Shown here one piece after another: positions 46,970 through 55,309 of a DNA stretch of 64,000 nt. The position numbers and the translations under genes are program-made. The stretch comes from Prado023 sp963818445 (GTDB lineage Bacteria > Actinomycetota > Actinomycetes > S36-B12 > CAIYMF01), in contig CAWFSG010000010.1 in the NCBI GenBank assembly GCA_963818445.1, positions 124,001 through 188,000 of the forward strand, read 5' to 3'. The notes beneath the pieces are model-generated. The model ran no database searches, was not told the origin of the DNA, and was given only the letters and a program-made list of their open reading frames with translations. Positions within the stretch are counted from its first letter, which is position 1, and every line of letters begins with the position of its first letter.

Positions 46970-47497
46970 ATGAGCCCCGTCCACGACCTGCTCACCGACC
47001 AGATCGGTCATGAGTTCTTCGCATCCCAGCAGTACGTCGCCATCGCGGTCTGGTACGACCAGCAGGCCCTGCCCCAGCTCGCCGCGCACTTCTACGCCCA
47101 GGCTGTCGAGGAGCGCAACCACGCGATGATGATCGTGCAGTACCTGATGGACCGGGAGGCTGCAGTCGTGATCCCCGGGGTGCCGGCGGTGCGCAACGAG
47201 TTCGCCTCCGTGGTGGAGCCGCTGGAGCTGGCGCTGGCCCAGGAACGCCTGGTGACCTCGCAGTTCGAGGCCCTGATCGCGCTGGCCCGGTCGGAGTCGG
47301 ACTACCTCGGCGAGCAGTTCATGCACTGGTTCCTCAAGGAGCAGGTCGAGGAGGTCGCGTCCATCTCGACATTGCTGCAGGTGGGCCGGCGCGTGGGCGA
47401 GAACGTCATGCTCCTCGAGGACTACCTGGCCCGCGAGAGCGGTGCCGGTGGGGGTGCGGACCCGACAGCTCCCTCGGCGGCCGGTGGGGCGCTGTAG
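46970..47497 (+). CDS. Ferritin (BfrB-like)
   Basis: The predicted protein has 175 aa. ATG 46970 follows AGGAG. HEFFASQQYVAIAVWYDQQA and AQAVEERNHAMMIVQYLMDR carry the ferroxidase Glu and His. IPGVPAVRNEF and LGEQFMHWFLKEQVEEV are close to mycobacterial BfrB. Twenty-four subunits form an iron-storing cage. The last 20 residues are disordered and Gly/Ala-rich, also as in BfrB. Confidence 0.95.
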   Translation: MSPVHDLLTDQIGHEFFASQQYVAIAVWYDQQALPQLAAHFYAQAVEERNHAMMIVQYLMDREAAVVIPGVPAVRNEFASVVEPLELALAQERLVTSQFEALIALARSESDYLGEQFMHWFLKEQVEEVASISTLLQVGRRVGENVMLLEDYLARESGAGGGADPTAPSAAGGAL

Positions 47498-47552
47498 GGC
47501 GGTTCACGCCCCCCGGAGGTGAGTGACAGCCACGTAGTTACAGGCGTGTGAC

Positions 47553-47590
47553 TTATCCCCAGGTGTGGATGACCTGGGGATTGTGGATCC
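47553..47590 (+). promoter_or_regulatory. DnaA-box-like cluster and dyad upstream of dnaX
   Basis: TTATCCCCA (47553), TGTGGATGA (47564) and TGTGGATCC (47582) lie in 38 bp, with one, one and two mismatches to the DnaA consensus. ATCCCCAGGT and ACCTGGGGAT form a 10-bp inverted repeat around GTGGATG. The cluster lies 73-110 bp before the dnaX start. The dyad may also end ferritin transcription. Confidence 0.5.
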
Positions 47591-47662
47591 CCGTCACCGT
47601 CGCCACCTCGGTGGCCCAGACAGCTGGCCCGTGTTGTCGGCGGGCACCGTTAGGGTGGGCGC

Positions 47663-49806
47663 GTGGCACTGGCGCTCTATCGGACCTACCGGCCGGGCTC
47701 GCTGGCCGAGGTGATCGGCCAGGAGCACGTGACCGAGCCGTTGGCGCGTGCCCTCGAGTCCGGCCGGATCCACCACGCCTACCTGTTCTCCGGGCCCCGG
47801 GGGTGCGGCAAGACGTCGACCGCGCGGATCATGGCCCGATCGCTGAACTGCGAGCAGGGCCCCCGGGCTGAGCCCTGCGGGCAGTGCCGCAGCTGCATCG
47901 AGCTGGCCCCCAACGGACCCGGCTCGATGGACGTGGTTGAACTCGACGCGGCCACGCACCGCGGCATCGACGACGCCCGGGACCTGCGCGAGAAGGCCAT
48001 CTACGCCCCGGCCGCCAGCCGGTTCAAGATCTACATCATCGACGAGGCCCACCAGCTCACCAACGAGGCGGCCAACGCCCTGCTCAAGCTGGTCGAGGAG
48101 CCCCCGCCGCACCTGCGGTTCATCTTCGCCACCACCGAGCCGGACAAGATCATCCCGACGATCCGCTCGCGGACGTTCCACTACGGCTTCCGGCTGGTCC
48201 CCGCCCGGACCCTGGCCGAGCACCTCGGCTCGGTCTGCCGCTCGGAAGGTGTCCCGGCGGAGGCCGCCGCGCTGGCGATCGTGGCCCGGGCCGGCGCCGG
48301 GAGCGTCCGTGACGGCCTGTCCGTCCTGGGCCAGCTGCTGGCTGGGGCAGGTCCGCAGGGCCTGACCTACGCCGATGCCGTCTCCGCCCTGGGCCTGACC
48401 GACGCCAGCCTGATCGACGAGTTCGTCGCAGCCCTGTCCGCGGGCTCGGCAGCGGAGATGTTCGGCATCGTGGACGTCGTGATCTCCGCAGGTCACGATC
48501 CGCGTCGGTTCGTCACTGACATCCTGGACCGGTTGCGCGACCTGATCGTCCTGCGGGCCGACCACGAGGCCCTGTCCAAGGGCCTGATCGACGTTCCCGA
48601 CGACGAGGGCCAGCGCATGGTGGCCCAAGCCCAGTCCCTGGGACTTGCCGAGCTGTCCCGGGCCGCCGACCTCGTCAGCACCGGACTCGGCCAGATCAAG
48701 GGTGCCACCGCCCCTCGGCTGCAGCTCGAGCTGCTCTGTGCCCGGCTGGCTCTCCCCGGACCGGGAGGCGATCTCAGCGCGGTCCTGGCCCGCTTGGACC
48801 GGCTCGAGCGTGGTGGCCCGGCCGCACCTGCAGTGGGTCCCAGTGTGGCGGCGAAGCCCTCCTCGGAGTCGCGGCGGCCCGCGGGGCCGAGCGGACCGGA
48901 CGCGCCCGCGCGCGAGGTGCAGGTCGATCCTGACCCCCTCGCAGCGCCTGCCCAGCCCACGTCCCCCACATCAGGCCCACCTGCCCGTCCGGCGACCACG
49001 TCCGGAGGCCCCGCCGCCCCGCCCCGCCGCCCCGAGCTGCGCCGGGACGTGTCGGATCCGGCCCCGGCCCGGGCCGGATCCGATCCGGTGCCGCCGGTGG
49101 TCCCGGTGGCCACCCCCGCGAACGCACCCGAACCTCCCACGGAGCGCCCGGCCACGCCTGCCCCCTCGACCGCACCGGTCACGCCGGCCACGCCGGCCCC
49201 CGCGCCCGTCGCCGCGGCACCGGGCGACGACACCACGATCACCCGGATCCGCGACTCATGGCCGGCGATCCTCGAGCGCCTCGCGTCCTCGAGCCGCGTC
49301 GCCTGGACGGTGTTCCACGCTGCCACGCCGGTCTCCTGCGTCAACGGCGCCCTGGCGGTGGCGGTCGCCGAGCCGGGCAACGTGCGGGCCATTGCCCAAC
49401 GCGGTCACGATGAACGGCTGCGGCAGGCCATCATCGACGTCCTGGCCCTCGACCTCACGATCGATGTCCTGCATGACCCCGAGCCCGCTCGGCCTGCGCC
49501 GTCCGGTGCCGGGGCGACCGGTGATGCGGCCACATCGGCGGCGGGTGCGCGGCCGGCGAGCCGCGCCCCCGGAGCGGGTGACGCGACCAAGGCGGCCACG
49601 GGGGCAACGGGCTCCCCTCGGCGGCCGCGCCCGCGTCCCGCCCGGCTGATGTGGTCCGGGAGGCCGGCTCCGCCCCAGGGGCCCCCGACGTCGCTGACGA
49701 GCCCAGCCCTGACGATCCGGACCTCGATCCCGGTGGCGCCCAGGGCCTGGCCCTGATCACCCGGGAGCTCGGCGCCCGGCCCATCGGTGAGATCGACCAC
49801 TCCTAG
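47663..49806 (+). CDS. dnaX: DNA polymerase III subunit gamma/tau, C-terminal frameshift
   Basis: GTG 47663 has TAGGGT ending 6 nt upstream. RTYRPGSLAEVIGQEHV, Walker A GPRGCGKTSTARI (about 44) and zinc cysteines (NCEQGPRAEPCGQCRSC) define the clamp-loader AAA+ domain. A long Pro/Ala linker and the tau domain (SWPAILERLASSSRVAWTVF) follow. The first frame ends at 49756 with an unnatural tail. The frame one base earlier, open from 49582, ends LALITRELGARPIGEIDHS at 49806, the usual family end. I therefore extend the gene to 49806 across a one-base loss in 49582-49690. The usual ybaB gene is missing before recR. Confidence 0.9.
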
Positions 49807-49815
49807 GGGCTGGGC

Positions 49816-50421
49816 ATGTACGAGGGCATCATCCAGGACGTCATCGACGGTCTCAGTCGCCTGCCCGGCATCGGACCCAAGGGTGCGCAGCGGATCGCCT
49901 TCCACCTGCTCAAGGCCGACCCGCAGGAGGTCGCGGACCTCGCCGAGGCCCTGCTCACGCTGCGCGAGAAGGTCCAGTTCTGCGAGATCTGCGGCAACGT
50001 CTCCCAGGAGCGGACGTGCGGGATCTGCCGGGATCCCCGACGGGACCCGTCGCTGCTGTGCGTGGTGGAGGAGAGCAAGGACGTCGTCGCCATCGAGCGG
50101 ACCCGCGAGTTCCGCGGTCGCTACCACGTCCTCGGAGGGGCGATCAGCCCGATGGAGGGTGTGGGCCCCGACGACCTGCGCATCCGCGAGCTCATGGCCC
50201 GCCTCGCGGACGGCTCGGTGGTGGAGGTGATCCTGGCCACCGATCCGAACCTGGAGGGTGAGGCCACGGCCACCTACCTGGCGCGCCTGATGAGCACGCT
50301 CGGCCTGGCCGTGTCACGGTTGGCCAGTGGACTACCGGTGGGCGGCGACCTCGAGTTCGCCGACGAGGTGACCCTCGGCCGGGCATTCGAGGGCCGACGA
50401 CGGATCGGAGGGCAGGCATGA
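49816..50421 (+). CDS. recR: Recombination protein RecR
   Basis: The predicted protein has 201 aa. RLPGIGPKGAQRIAFHLL is the helix-hairpin-helix, CEICGNVSQERTCGIC the zinc finger, and LLCVVEESKDVVAIERT with GGAISPMEGVGPDDLRI the TOPRIM domain. It works with RecF in gap repair. It begins 9 bp after dnaX, where most actinobacteria have ybaB, and overlaps the next gene by ATGA. Confidence 0.96.
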   Translation: MYEGIIQDVIDGLSRLPGIGPKGAQRIAFHLLKADPQEVADLAEALLTLREKVQFCEICGNVSQERTCGICRDPRRDPSLLCVVEESKDVVAIERTREFRGRYHVLGGAISPMEGVGPDDLRIRELMARLADGSVVEVILATDPNLEGEATATYLARLMSTLGLAVSRLASGLPVGGDLEFADEVTLGRAFEGRRRIGGQA

Positions 50422-51020
50422 GCGTCGACGAGGCACCCATGGAGGGTGCGATGGCGGTGCTGACCACGCCCGCCACCGCGGTCGAGGACGACCTGGTCAC
50501 GTTGGCCGACGGCCTGGCTGAGGCGTCGGCCCGGTTCGTCCAGGCCACGGAGGCGGTCGCTGCCGGGATCGGTGAGGACCACGCGATCGCGATCCTCCTG
50601 CTCGAGGTCTCCGACGTGCTCGCGATGGGCGCACGCCTCGGCGCGATCGACGATGTCGTCCCCGAGGGTCGCTTCGAGCCGGACGCGGGCGTCGAGCCCG
50701 ACGTGGATCGCCTGCGGGCTGCTCTGGCCGAGCGACTGGCCCCGGTCGACTCCTACATCGAGGTCTTCGATCCCTACGCCAGTCCCGAGCTTGTGGCCGG
50801 CCGGCTCTCCGATGACCTCACCGCGATCGTCTCCGACCTCCTGCACGGGCTGGCCCACCACACCGCAGGGCGCACGCTCGAGGCGCTGTGGTGGTGGCAG
50901 ACGACCTACCTGAGCTCCTGGGGGGACTCGGGGGCGATGGCACTGCGGGCGCTGCGGTCCCTGGTCTCGCACGTGCGGGCCGGTGCCCCGCTCGAGGTGG
51001 CCGGCGAATCCGACCGGTAG
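50418..51020 (+). CDS. DUF5063 family protein
   Basis: The predicted protein has 200 aa and is mainly helical. GIGEDHAIAILLLEVSDVLA and LEALWWWQTTYLSSWGDSGA are typical of DUF5063, which follows recR in many actinomycetes. The function is unknown. The coupling with recR suggests a link to DNA repair, which is inference only. Confidence 0.85.
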   Translation: MSVDEAPMEGAMAVLTTPATAVEDDLVTLADGLAEASARFVQATEAVAAGIGEDHAIAILLLEVSDVLAMGARLGAIDDVVPEGRFEPDAGVEPDVDRLRAALAERLAPVDSYIEVFDPYASPELVAGRLSDDLTAIVSDLLHGLAHHTAGRTLEALWWWQTTYLSSWGDSGAMALRALRSLVSHVRAGAPLEVAGESDR

Positions 51021-51093
51021 CGCGCTCGGTCACGTCGCGCGCACGGCCAGGGGCCGGCGAGCGCGATCGGGACGGTATCGGGCGCCGACCCCC

Positions 51094-51099
51094 TAGAAT
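51094..51099 (+). promoter_or_regulatory. lysC -10 box
   Basis: TAGAAT lies 43 bp before the lysC start. The 122-bp leader shows no riboswitch-like structure that I recognise. Confidence 0.45.
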
Positions 51100-51142
51100 T
51101 GGGGCCCGGAACGCCGCCGACCACTACCGGGAGCCCGCGAGC

Positions 51143-52438
51143 ATGTCCCTGATCGTCCAGAAGTACGGGGGATCCTCCGTCGCCGATGCGTCCAGCGTGC
51201 GTCGCGTGGCCAAGCGGATCGTGGACACCAAGCGCGCCGGCAATGACGTGGTGGTGGTCGTGTCGGCGATGGGCGACTCCACCGACGAGTTGCTCGACCT
51301 GGCCAACCAGGTGAGTCCGAACCCTCCAGGCCGTGAGCTCGACATGCTGCTGACCGCGGGCGAGCGGATCTCGATGGCGGTCCTGGCGATGGCCATCCAC
51401 GACCTCGGCGAGGAGGGCAGGTCCTACACGGGCTCGCAGGCCGGGCTGATCACCGACTCCGCCCACGGCGCCGCCCGGATCATCGACGTCACCCCGGGTC
51501 GTATCCGGCACGCGATCACCGATGGGGCGATCCCGATCGTCGCCGGATTCCAGGGGGTGTCCTACGACAGCAAGGACATCACCACCCTGGGGCGCGGCGG
51601 CTCGGACACCACGGCCGTTGCCCTGGCCGTTGCCCTGGACGCCGATGTCTGCGAGATCTACACGGACGTCGACGGCGTGTTCTCCGCTGACCCCCGCGTG
51701 GTCCCCGCCGCCCGCCAGGTGCCCCGGATCAGCTACGAGGAGATGCTCGAGCTGGCTGCGGCGGGCGCGAAGGTCCTGCACCTGCGCTGCGTGGAGTACG
51801 CGCGCAGGGCCAGCATGCCGATCCATGTCCGGTCCTCCTTCTCCGACAAGGAGGGCACCTGGGTCCTCAACTCGTCCGATCCGCTGCCGGCAGCGGCCCA
51901 TCCCGCCGAAGGGACAACTGTGGAGCAACCGATCATCGCGGGGGTCGCCCATGACCTCAACGACTGCAAGATCACCGTGGTCGGCGTCCCCGACCGTCCA
52001 GGAGAGGCCGCACAGATCTTCCAGGCCGTGGCCGATGCCGGCGTGAACGTCGACATGATCGTCCAGAACGTGTCGCTGGGGGAGTCCGGGCGCACCGACG
52101 TGACGTTCACCTGCCCAGTCGCCTCCCGCGAGGACGCCATCTCAGCCCTGCGGCGTGAGCAGGGCGCGATCGGGTTCGAGGACCTGGCCTATGACGACGG
52201 GATCGCCAAGGTCTCGCTCATCGGGGCCGGGATGCGCTCCCACCCCGGGGTCTCGGCCACCTTCTTCAAGGCCCTGGCCGATGCCGGCATCAACATCACC
52301 ATGATCACCACGTCGGAGATCCGGATCTCGGTCGTGACCAACCAGGACACCGCCACCGAGGCGGTCCGGGCGCTGCACACGGCCTTCGGGCTGGACGCCG
52401 ACGGGGAGGCCGTCGTGTACGCAGGGACCGGCCGATGA
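51143..52438 (+). CDS. lysC: Aspartate kinase
   Basis: The predicted protein has 431 aa. VQKYGGSSVADASSVRRVAK is the kinase signature, and TTLGRGGSDTTAVALAVALD the active-site loop. Two ACT domains (KITVVGVPDRPGEAAQIFQA and KVSLIGAGMRSHPGVSATFF) allow feedback by lysine/threonine. It phosphorylates aspartate, the first step to lysine, threonine, methionine and diaminopimelate. An internal start for a beta subunit, as in related species, is possible. It overlaps asd by ATGA. Confidence 0.97.
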   Translation: MSLIVQKYGGSSVADASSVRRVAKRIVDTKRAGNDVVVVVSAMGDSTDELLDLANQVSPNPPGRELDMLLTAGERISMAVLAMAIHDLGEEGRSYTGSQAGLITDSAHGAARIIDVTPGRIRHAITDGAIPIVAGFQGVSYDSKDITTLGRGGSDTTAVALAVALDADVCEIYTDVDGVFSADPRVVPAARQVPRISYEEMLELAAAGAKVLHLRCVEYARRASMPIHVRSSFSDKEGTWVLNSSDPLPAAAHPAEGTTVEQPIIAGVAHDLNDCKITVVGVPDRPGEAAQIFQAVADAGVNVDMIVQNVSLGESGRTDVTFTCPVASREDAISALRREQGAIGFEDLAYDDGIAKVSLIGAGMRSHPGVSATFFKALADAGINITMITTSEIRISVVTNQDTATEAVRALHTAFGLDADGEAVVYAGTGR

Positions 52439-53472
52439 GCGTCACCGTTGCGGTGGTCGGAGCAACCGGCCAGGTCGGTGGCGTGATGCGTCGCCTGCTC
52501 GACGAGTCCGGTATCGACGTCGGGACGGTCCGGTTCTTCGCCAGCGCGCGCTCGGCTGGGACGACCCTGCCGTGGCGGGGCACCGAGATCCTCGTCGAGG
52601 ATGCCGCGACTGCCGACCCGTCGGGCATCGACATCGCGCTGTTCTCTGCGGGTGGGGCCACGTCCAAGGCGCTCGCGCCGGTGTTCGCCGCGGCGGGCGC
52701 GACCGTGATCGACAACTCGTCGGCGTGGCGGATGGACCCCGATGTCCCGCTGGTCGTGTCCGAGGTCAACGCCCACGCCCTGGACAGCATCCCCAAGGGG
52801 ATCGTGGCCAACCCCAACTGCACCACCATGGCAGCGATGCCCGTGCTCGCCCCGCTGCACGCGGAGGCCGGCCTGCGCAGACTGGTGGTGAGCACCTACC
52901 AGGCAGTCTCGGGCAGCGGGCTGGCCGGGGTCGAGGAGCTGGCGGGCCAGGTGCGGGCCGCAGTGGCCCAGGACATGACGGCGCTGACCCATGACGGCTC
53001 CTCGGTCGATCTGCCGGCACCGTCGAAGTACGTCGCTCCCATCGCCTTCGACGTGATCCCGCTGGCGGGCAGCATCGTCGACGACGGCTCCGGGGAGACC
53101 GACGAGGAGCAGAAGCTGCGCAACGAGTCCCGCAAGATCCTCGGGATCCCGGACCTGGCGGTCTCCGGGACGTGCGTGCGCGTCCCGGTCTTCACGGGCC
53201 ACAGCCTGAGCATCAACGCCGAGTTCGACCGACCGCTGTCGGTGGCACGGGCCCGCGAACTGCTGGAGGGCGCCCCGGGCGTCGTCTGGGCGGACGTGCC
53301 CACCCCGTTGCAGGCCGCCGGCGCGGATCCGACCTACGTGGGCCGGCTGCGCCAGGACCCGGGCGTCCCGGACGGGCGCGGACTGGCCCTGTTCCTGTCC
53401 AGTGACAACCTGCGCAAGGGCGCGGCCCTCAACGCCGTGCAGATCGCCGCCCTGCTGGCCGAGCGCGCCTGA
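52435..53472 (+). CDS. asd: Aspartate-semialdehyde dehydrogenase
   Basis: The predicted protein has 345 aa. VAVVGATGQVGGVMRRLL binds NADP, ASARSAGTTLPW the phosphate, and NPNCTTMAAMPVLAPLH contains the catalytic cysteine. It reduces aspartyl phosphate made by the upstream kinase. The lysC-asd pair is conserved in actinobacteria. Confidence 0.97.
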   Translation: MSVTVAVVGATGQVGGVMRRLLDESGIDVGTVRFFASARSAGTTLPWRGTEILVEDAATADPSGIDIALFSAGGATSKALAPVFAAAGATVIDNSSAWRMDPDVPLVVSEVNAHALDSIPKGIVANPNCTTMAAMPVLAPLHAEAGLRRLVVSTYQAVSGSGLAGVEELAGQVRAAVAQDMTALTHDGSSVDLPAPSKYVAPIAFDVIPLAGSIVDDGSGETDEEQKLRNESRKILGIPDLAVSGTCVRVPVFTGHSLSINAEFDRPLSVARARELLEGAPGVVWADVPTPLQAAGADPTYVGRLRQDPGVPDGRGLALFLSSDNLRKGAALNAVQIAALLAERA

Positions 53473-53525
53473 GCTGCCGTCCTGCGGCCCACGACGGCGG
53501 TTTGGGCTGGGGGTCAGCGTGCGGC

Positions 53526-53531
53526 TAGAAT
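53526..53531 (+). promoter_or_regulatory. tRNA-Pro -10 box
   Basis: TAGAAT lies 12 bp before the mature tRNA-Pro 5' end, so the tRNA has its own promoter after asd. Confidence 0.5.
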
Positions 53532-53543
53532 CGGACCCGCAAT

Positions 53544-53617
<74 letters not shown>

Positions 53618-53628
53618 CACAGTGAAGG

Positions 53629-53652
53629 GCCCCGGGGATGTGTCCCCGGGGC
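53629..53652 (+). terminator. Terminator after tRNA-Pro
   Basis: The arms GCCCCGGGGA and TCCCCGGGGC enclose loop TGTG, 11 bp after the tRNA. The core matches the tRNA-Ala terminator. Confidence 0.75.
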
Positions 53653-53679
53653 TCTGTCACATGACCCCGGACTGCAGCC

Positions 53680-53730
53680 GGGATTCGGGAGGAGGCTCGC
53701 CAAAGGCGAGCCGACGGCTCCCGCCATCCC
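53680..53730 (+). repeat. tRNA-end-mimic hairpin repeat behind tRNA-Pro
   Basis: On the left, GGGATTC is the inverted T arm of tRNA-Pro. The 36-bp core (53687-53722) is 35/36 identical to the copy after tRNA-Ala. On the right, TCCCGCCATCCC (53719-53730) is a direct copy of the tRNA-Pro 3' region. The distance from the tRNA segment to its copy is 115 bp, against 116 bp at tRNA-Ala. Confidence 0.8.
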
Positions 53731-53760
53731 TCCGGGCGCTCACGAAGCCGGGCACGGGCC

Positions 53761-53805
53761 GGCCGAGCCGACGGCTCCCGCCATCCGTCGCAACTCGCGG
53801 GATTC
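53761..53805 (+). repeat. Second, partial copy of the tRNA-Pro-associated repeat
   Basis: GAGCCGACGGCTCCCGCCAT (53765-53784), continuing to CC, repeats the right half of the first copy. It is followed by GCGGGATTC (53797-53805), the inverted T arm of tRNA-Pro. The 222-bp gap between the tRNA and the phosphoesterase holds only the terminator and these repeats. Confidence 0.7.
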
Positions 53806-53839
53806 GCCAGGGCCTGCGGATGTGGGTTCTCCCCAACTC

Positions 53840-54745
53840 CTACCCCGCAACCACCGTCAGCACCGTCGCCTCCGGCCGGCACGCCAGCCGGATCGGCGTG
53901 TACGGGCTGGTCCCGAGGCCCGCCGACACGTGCAGGGCGGACTCCTGCCAGCCCGACAACCCCTTGGCCTGGGCGCGGGGGAGGTCGCAGTTGGTGACCA
54001 GCGCACCCGCCCACGGAAGGCACACCTGGCCGCCGTGGGTGTGGCCGGCCACGATCAGGTCGGCGCCGTCGGCGGCCATCGCGTCGAGCACCCGCCGGTA
54101 CGGAGCGTGGGCGACCCCGAGCCGGAGGTCGGCGTCGGGGTCGAACGGGCCGGCGACGTCGGCGTACCGGTCGCGCCCGATGTGCGGGTCATCCACCCCG
54201 CGCGCGTCGATGCGCCAGCCGCGGACGGTGACCTCGGCCGTCGCGTTGTCCACGTCGTGCCACCCAGCAGCGGTCAGGCCCTCGTTGAGCGGCGTGACGT
54301 CGATCTTCGGCCGCTTCGTCCGCAGCTCGCTGGGACCGGACAGGTACTTCGCTGGGTTGGCGCGCGCAGGGGCGTAGTAGTCGTTCGAGCCCCGCACGAA
54401 CAACCCGGGACGGTCGAGCAGCGGCTCCAGGGCGTGCAGTGCCAGGCGCGGCCCCTGGGCGTCGCCGTGGAAGTCGCCGGTCACGACGGTCAGGTCCACG
54501 TCGAGCTCGCCCAGGGAGCGGACCCAGTCGATGCGGTCGGTGTCGCGTGGGGACAGGTGCAGGTCCGACAGGTGCAGGATCCGCAGCGATGGGTGGCTCT
54601 CCCTGGATGACGCCCGCCGCACTCGCACCTCTGCAGAGCGCAGCGTGTACTGGCGGGCCTCCCACAGGCTGTAGGCCGTGGTCGCGGCACCGAGCGCCAC
54701 CAGGGATGCCGCAGCACGCACGGCGGCGCGGGTGGGGGTCGGCAT
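53840..54745 (-). CDS. Membrane-anchored calcineurin-like metallophosphoesterase
   Basis: The predicted protein has 301 aa. An N-terminal helix (AAASLVALGAATTAYSLW) is followed by ILHLSDLHLSPRD, VVTGDFHGDAQG, VRGSNDYY and LIVAGHTHGGQVCLPW, the metal-binding motifs of the YkuE/YaeI-type phosphoesterases. The GNHE position reads GSND, a change also seen in relatives. The next genes (YqeY, PBP) are in the usual actinobacterial order. The substrate is unknown. Confidence 0.92.
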   Translation of the reverse strand: MPTPTRAAVRAAASLVALGAATTAYSLWEARQYTLRSAEVRVRRASSRESHPSLRILHLSDLHLSPRDTDRIDWVRSLGELDVDLTVVTGDFHGDAQGPRLALHALEPLLDRPGLFVRGSNDYYAPARANPAKYLSGPSELRTKRPKIDVTPLNEGLTAAGWHDVDNATAEVTVRGWRIDARGVDDPHIGRDRYADVAGPFDPDADLRLGVAHAPYRRVLDAMAADGADLIVAGHTHGGQVCLPWAGALVTNCDLPRAQAKGLSGWQESALHVSAGLGTSPYTPIRLACRPEATVLTVVAG

Positions 54746-54836
54746 GCCCCAAGTCTGACAGGGGCCACCCGGGGAACCCGCATCCGTCAGCGCGGCCGTG
54801 GCCCTGGGGCGGGCCCGAATCCCCCACAATGGGGCC

Positions 54837-55298
54837 ATGAGCACCCTCAAGGAGACCCTGCAGTCCGACCTGACATCAGCCATCCGAAGCCGTGATGAGC
54901 TCACGTCGGCCACCCTGCGGATGGCCCTGACGGCGGTGACCACCGAGGAGGTTGCCGGCAAGTCCGCGCGCACCCTCAGCGATGCCGAGGTCGTGGGCGT
55001 CCTGACCAAGGAGGCCAAGAAGCGCCGGGAGGCCGCAACGGCGTTCACCGACGCCGCCCGCCCGGAACTCGCGCAGCGGGAGCTGGCCGAGCTCGACGTG
55101 CTGGCCCGCTACCTGCCCGAGCCACTCAGCGCGCAGGAGGTCAGCGGGCTCGTGGACGCCGCCGTGGCACGACTGGCCGACCAGGGCGTGACGGGCATGC
55201 CAGCGATGGGTCGGGTCATGAAGGAGCTGACAGCGCAGACCGCCGGCCGCTTCGATGGCGGGGAGCTGGCCGCGATGGTCCGCGCAGCCCTGGCCTGA
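54837..55298 (+). CDS. GatB/YqeY domain protein
   Basis: The predicted protein has 153 aa. LKETLQSDLTSAIRSRDELT starts the YqeY fold, and MPAMGRVMKELTAQTAGRFD is the conserved C-terminal part shared with the tail of GatB. It may bind tRNA, but the role is not established. CACAAT ends 6 nt before the ATG. It is convergent with the PBP gene, 11 bp apart. Confidence 0.93.
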   Translation: MSTLKETLQSDLTSAIRSRDELTSATLRMALTAVTTEEVAGKSARTLSDAEVVGVLTKEAKKRREAATAFTDAARPELAQRELAELDVLARYLPEPLSAQEVSGLVDAAVARLADQGVTGMPAMGRVMKELTAQTAGRFDGGELAAMVRAALA

Positions 55299-55309
55299 AC
55301 CCCGAGGGC

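Noticed and set aside
46804..47662. Possible 4.5S/SRP RNA near dnaX
   Set aside because: The conserved GGAAGG-AGCA tetraloop region of SRP RNA was not found in either gap.
49600..49625. Programmed -1 frameshift site in dnaX
   Set aside because: No X-XXY-YYZ heptamer or A/T run is visible, so this is kept only as a possibility behind a sequencing indel.
53680..53805. CRISPR-like repeats near tRNA-Pro
   Set aside because: Only two unequal units with tRNA-derived flanks, no regular spacers and no cas genes.
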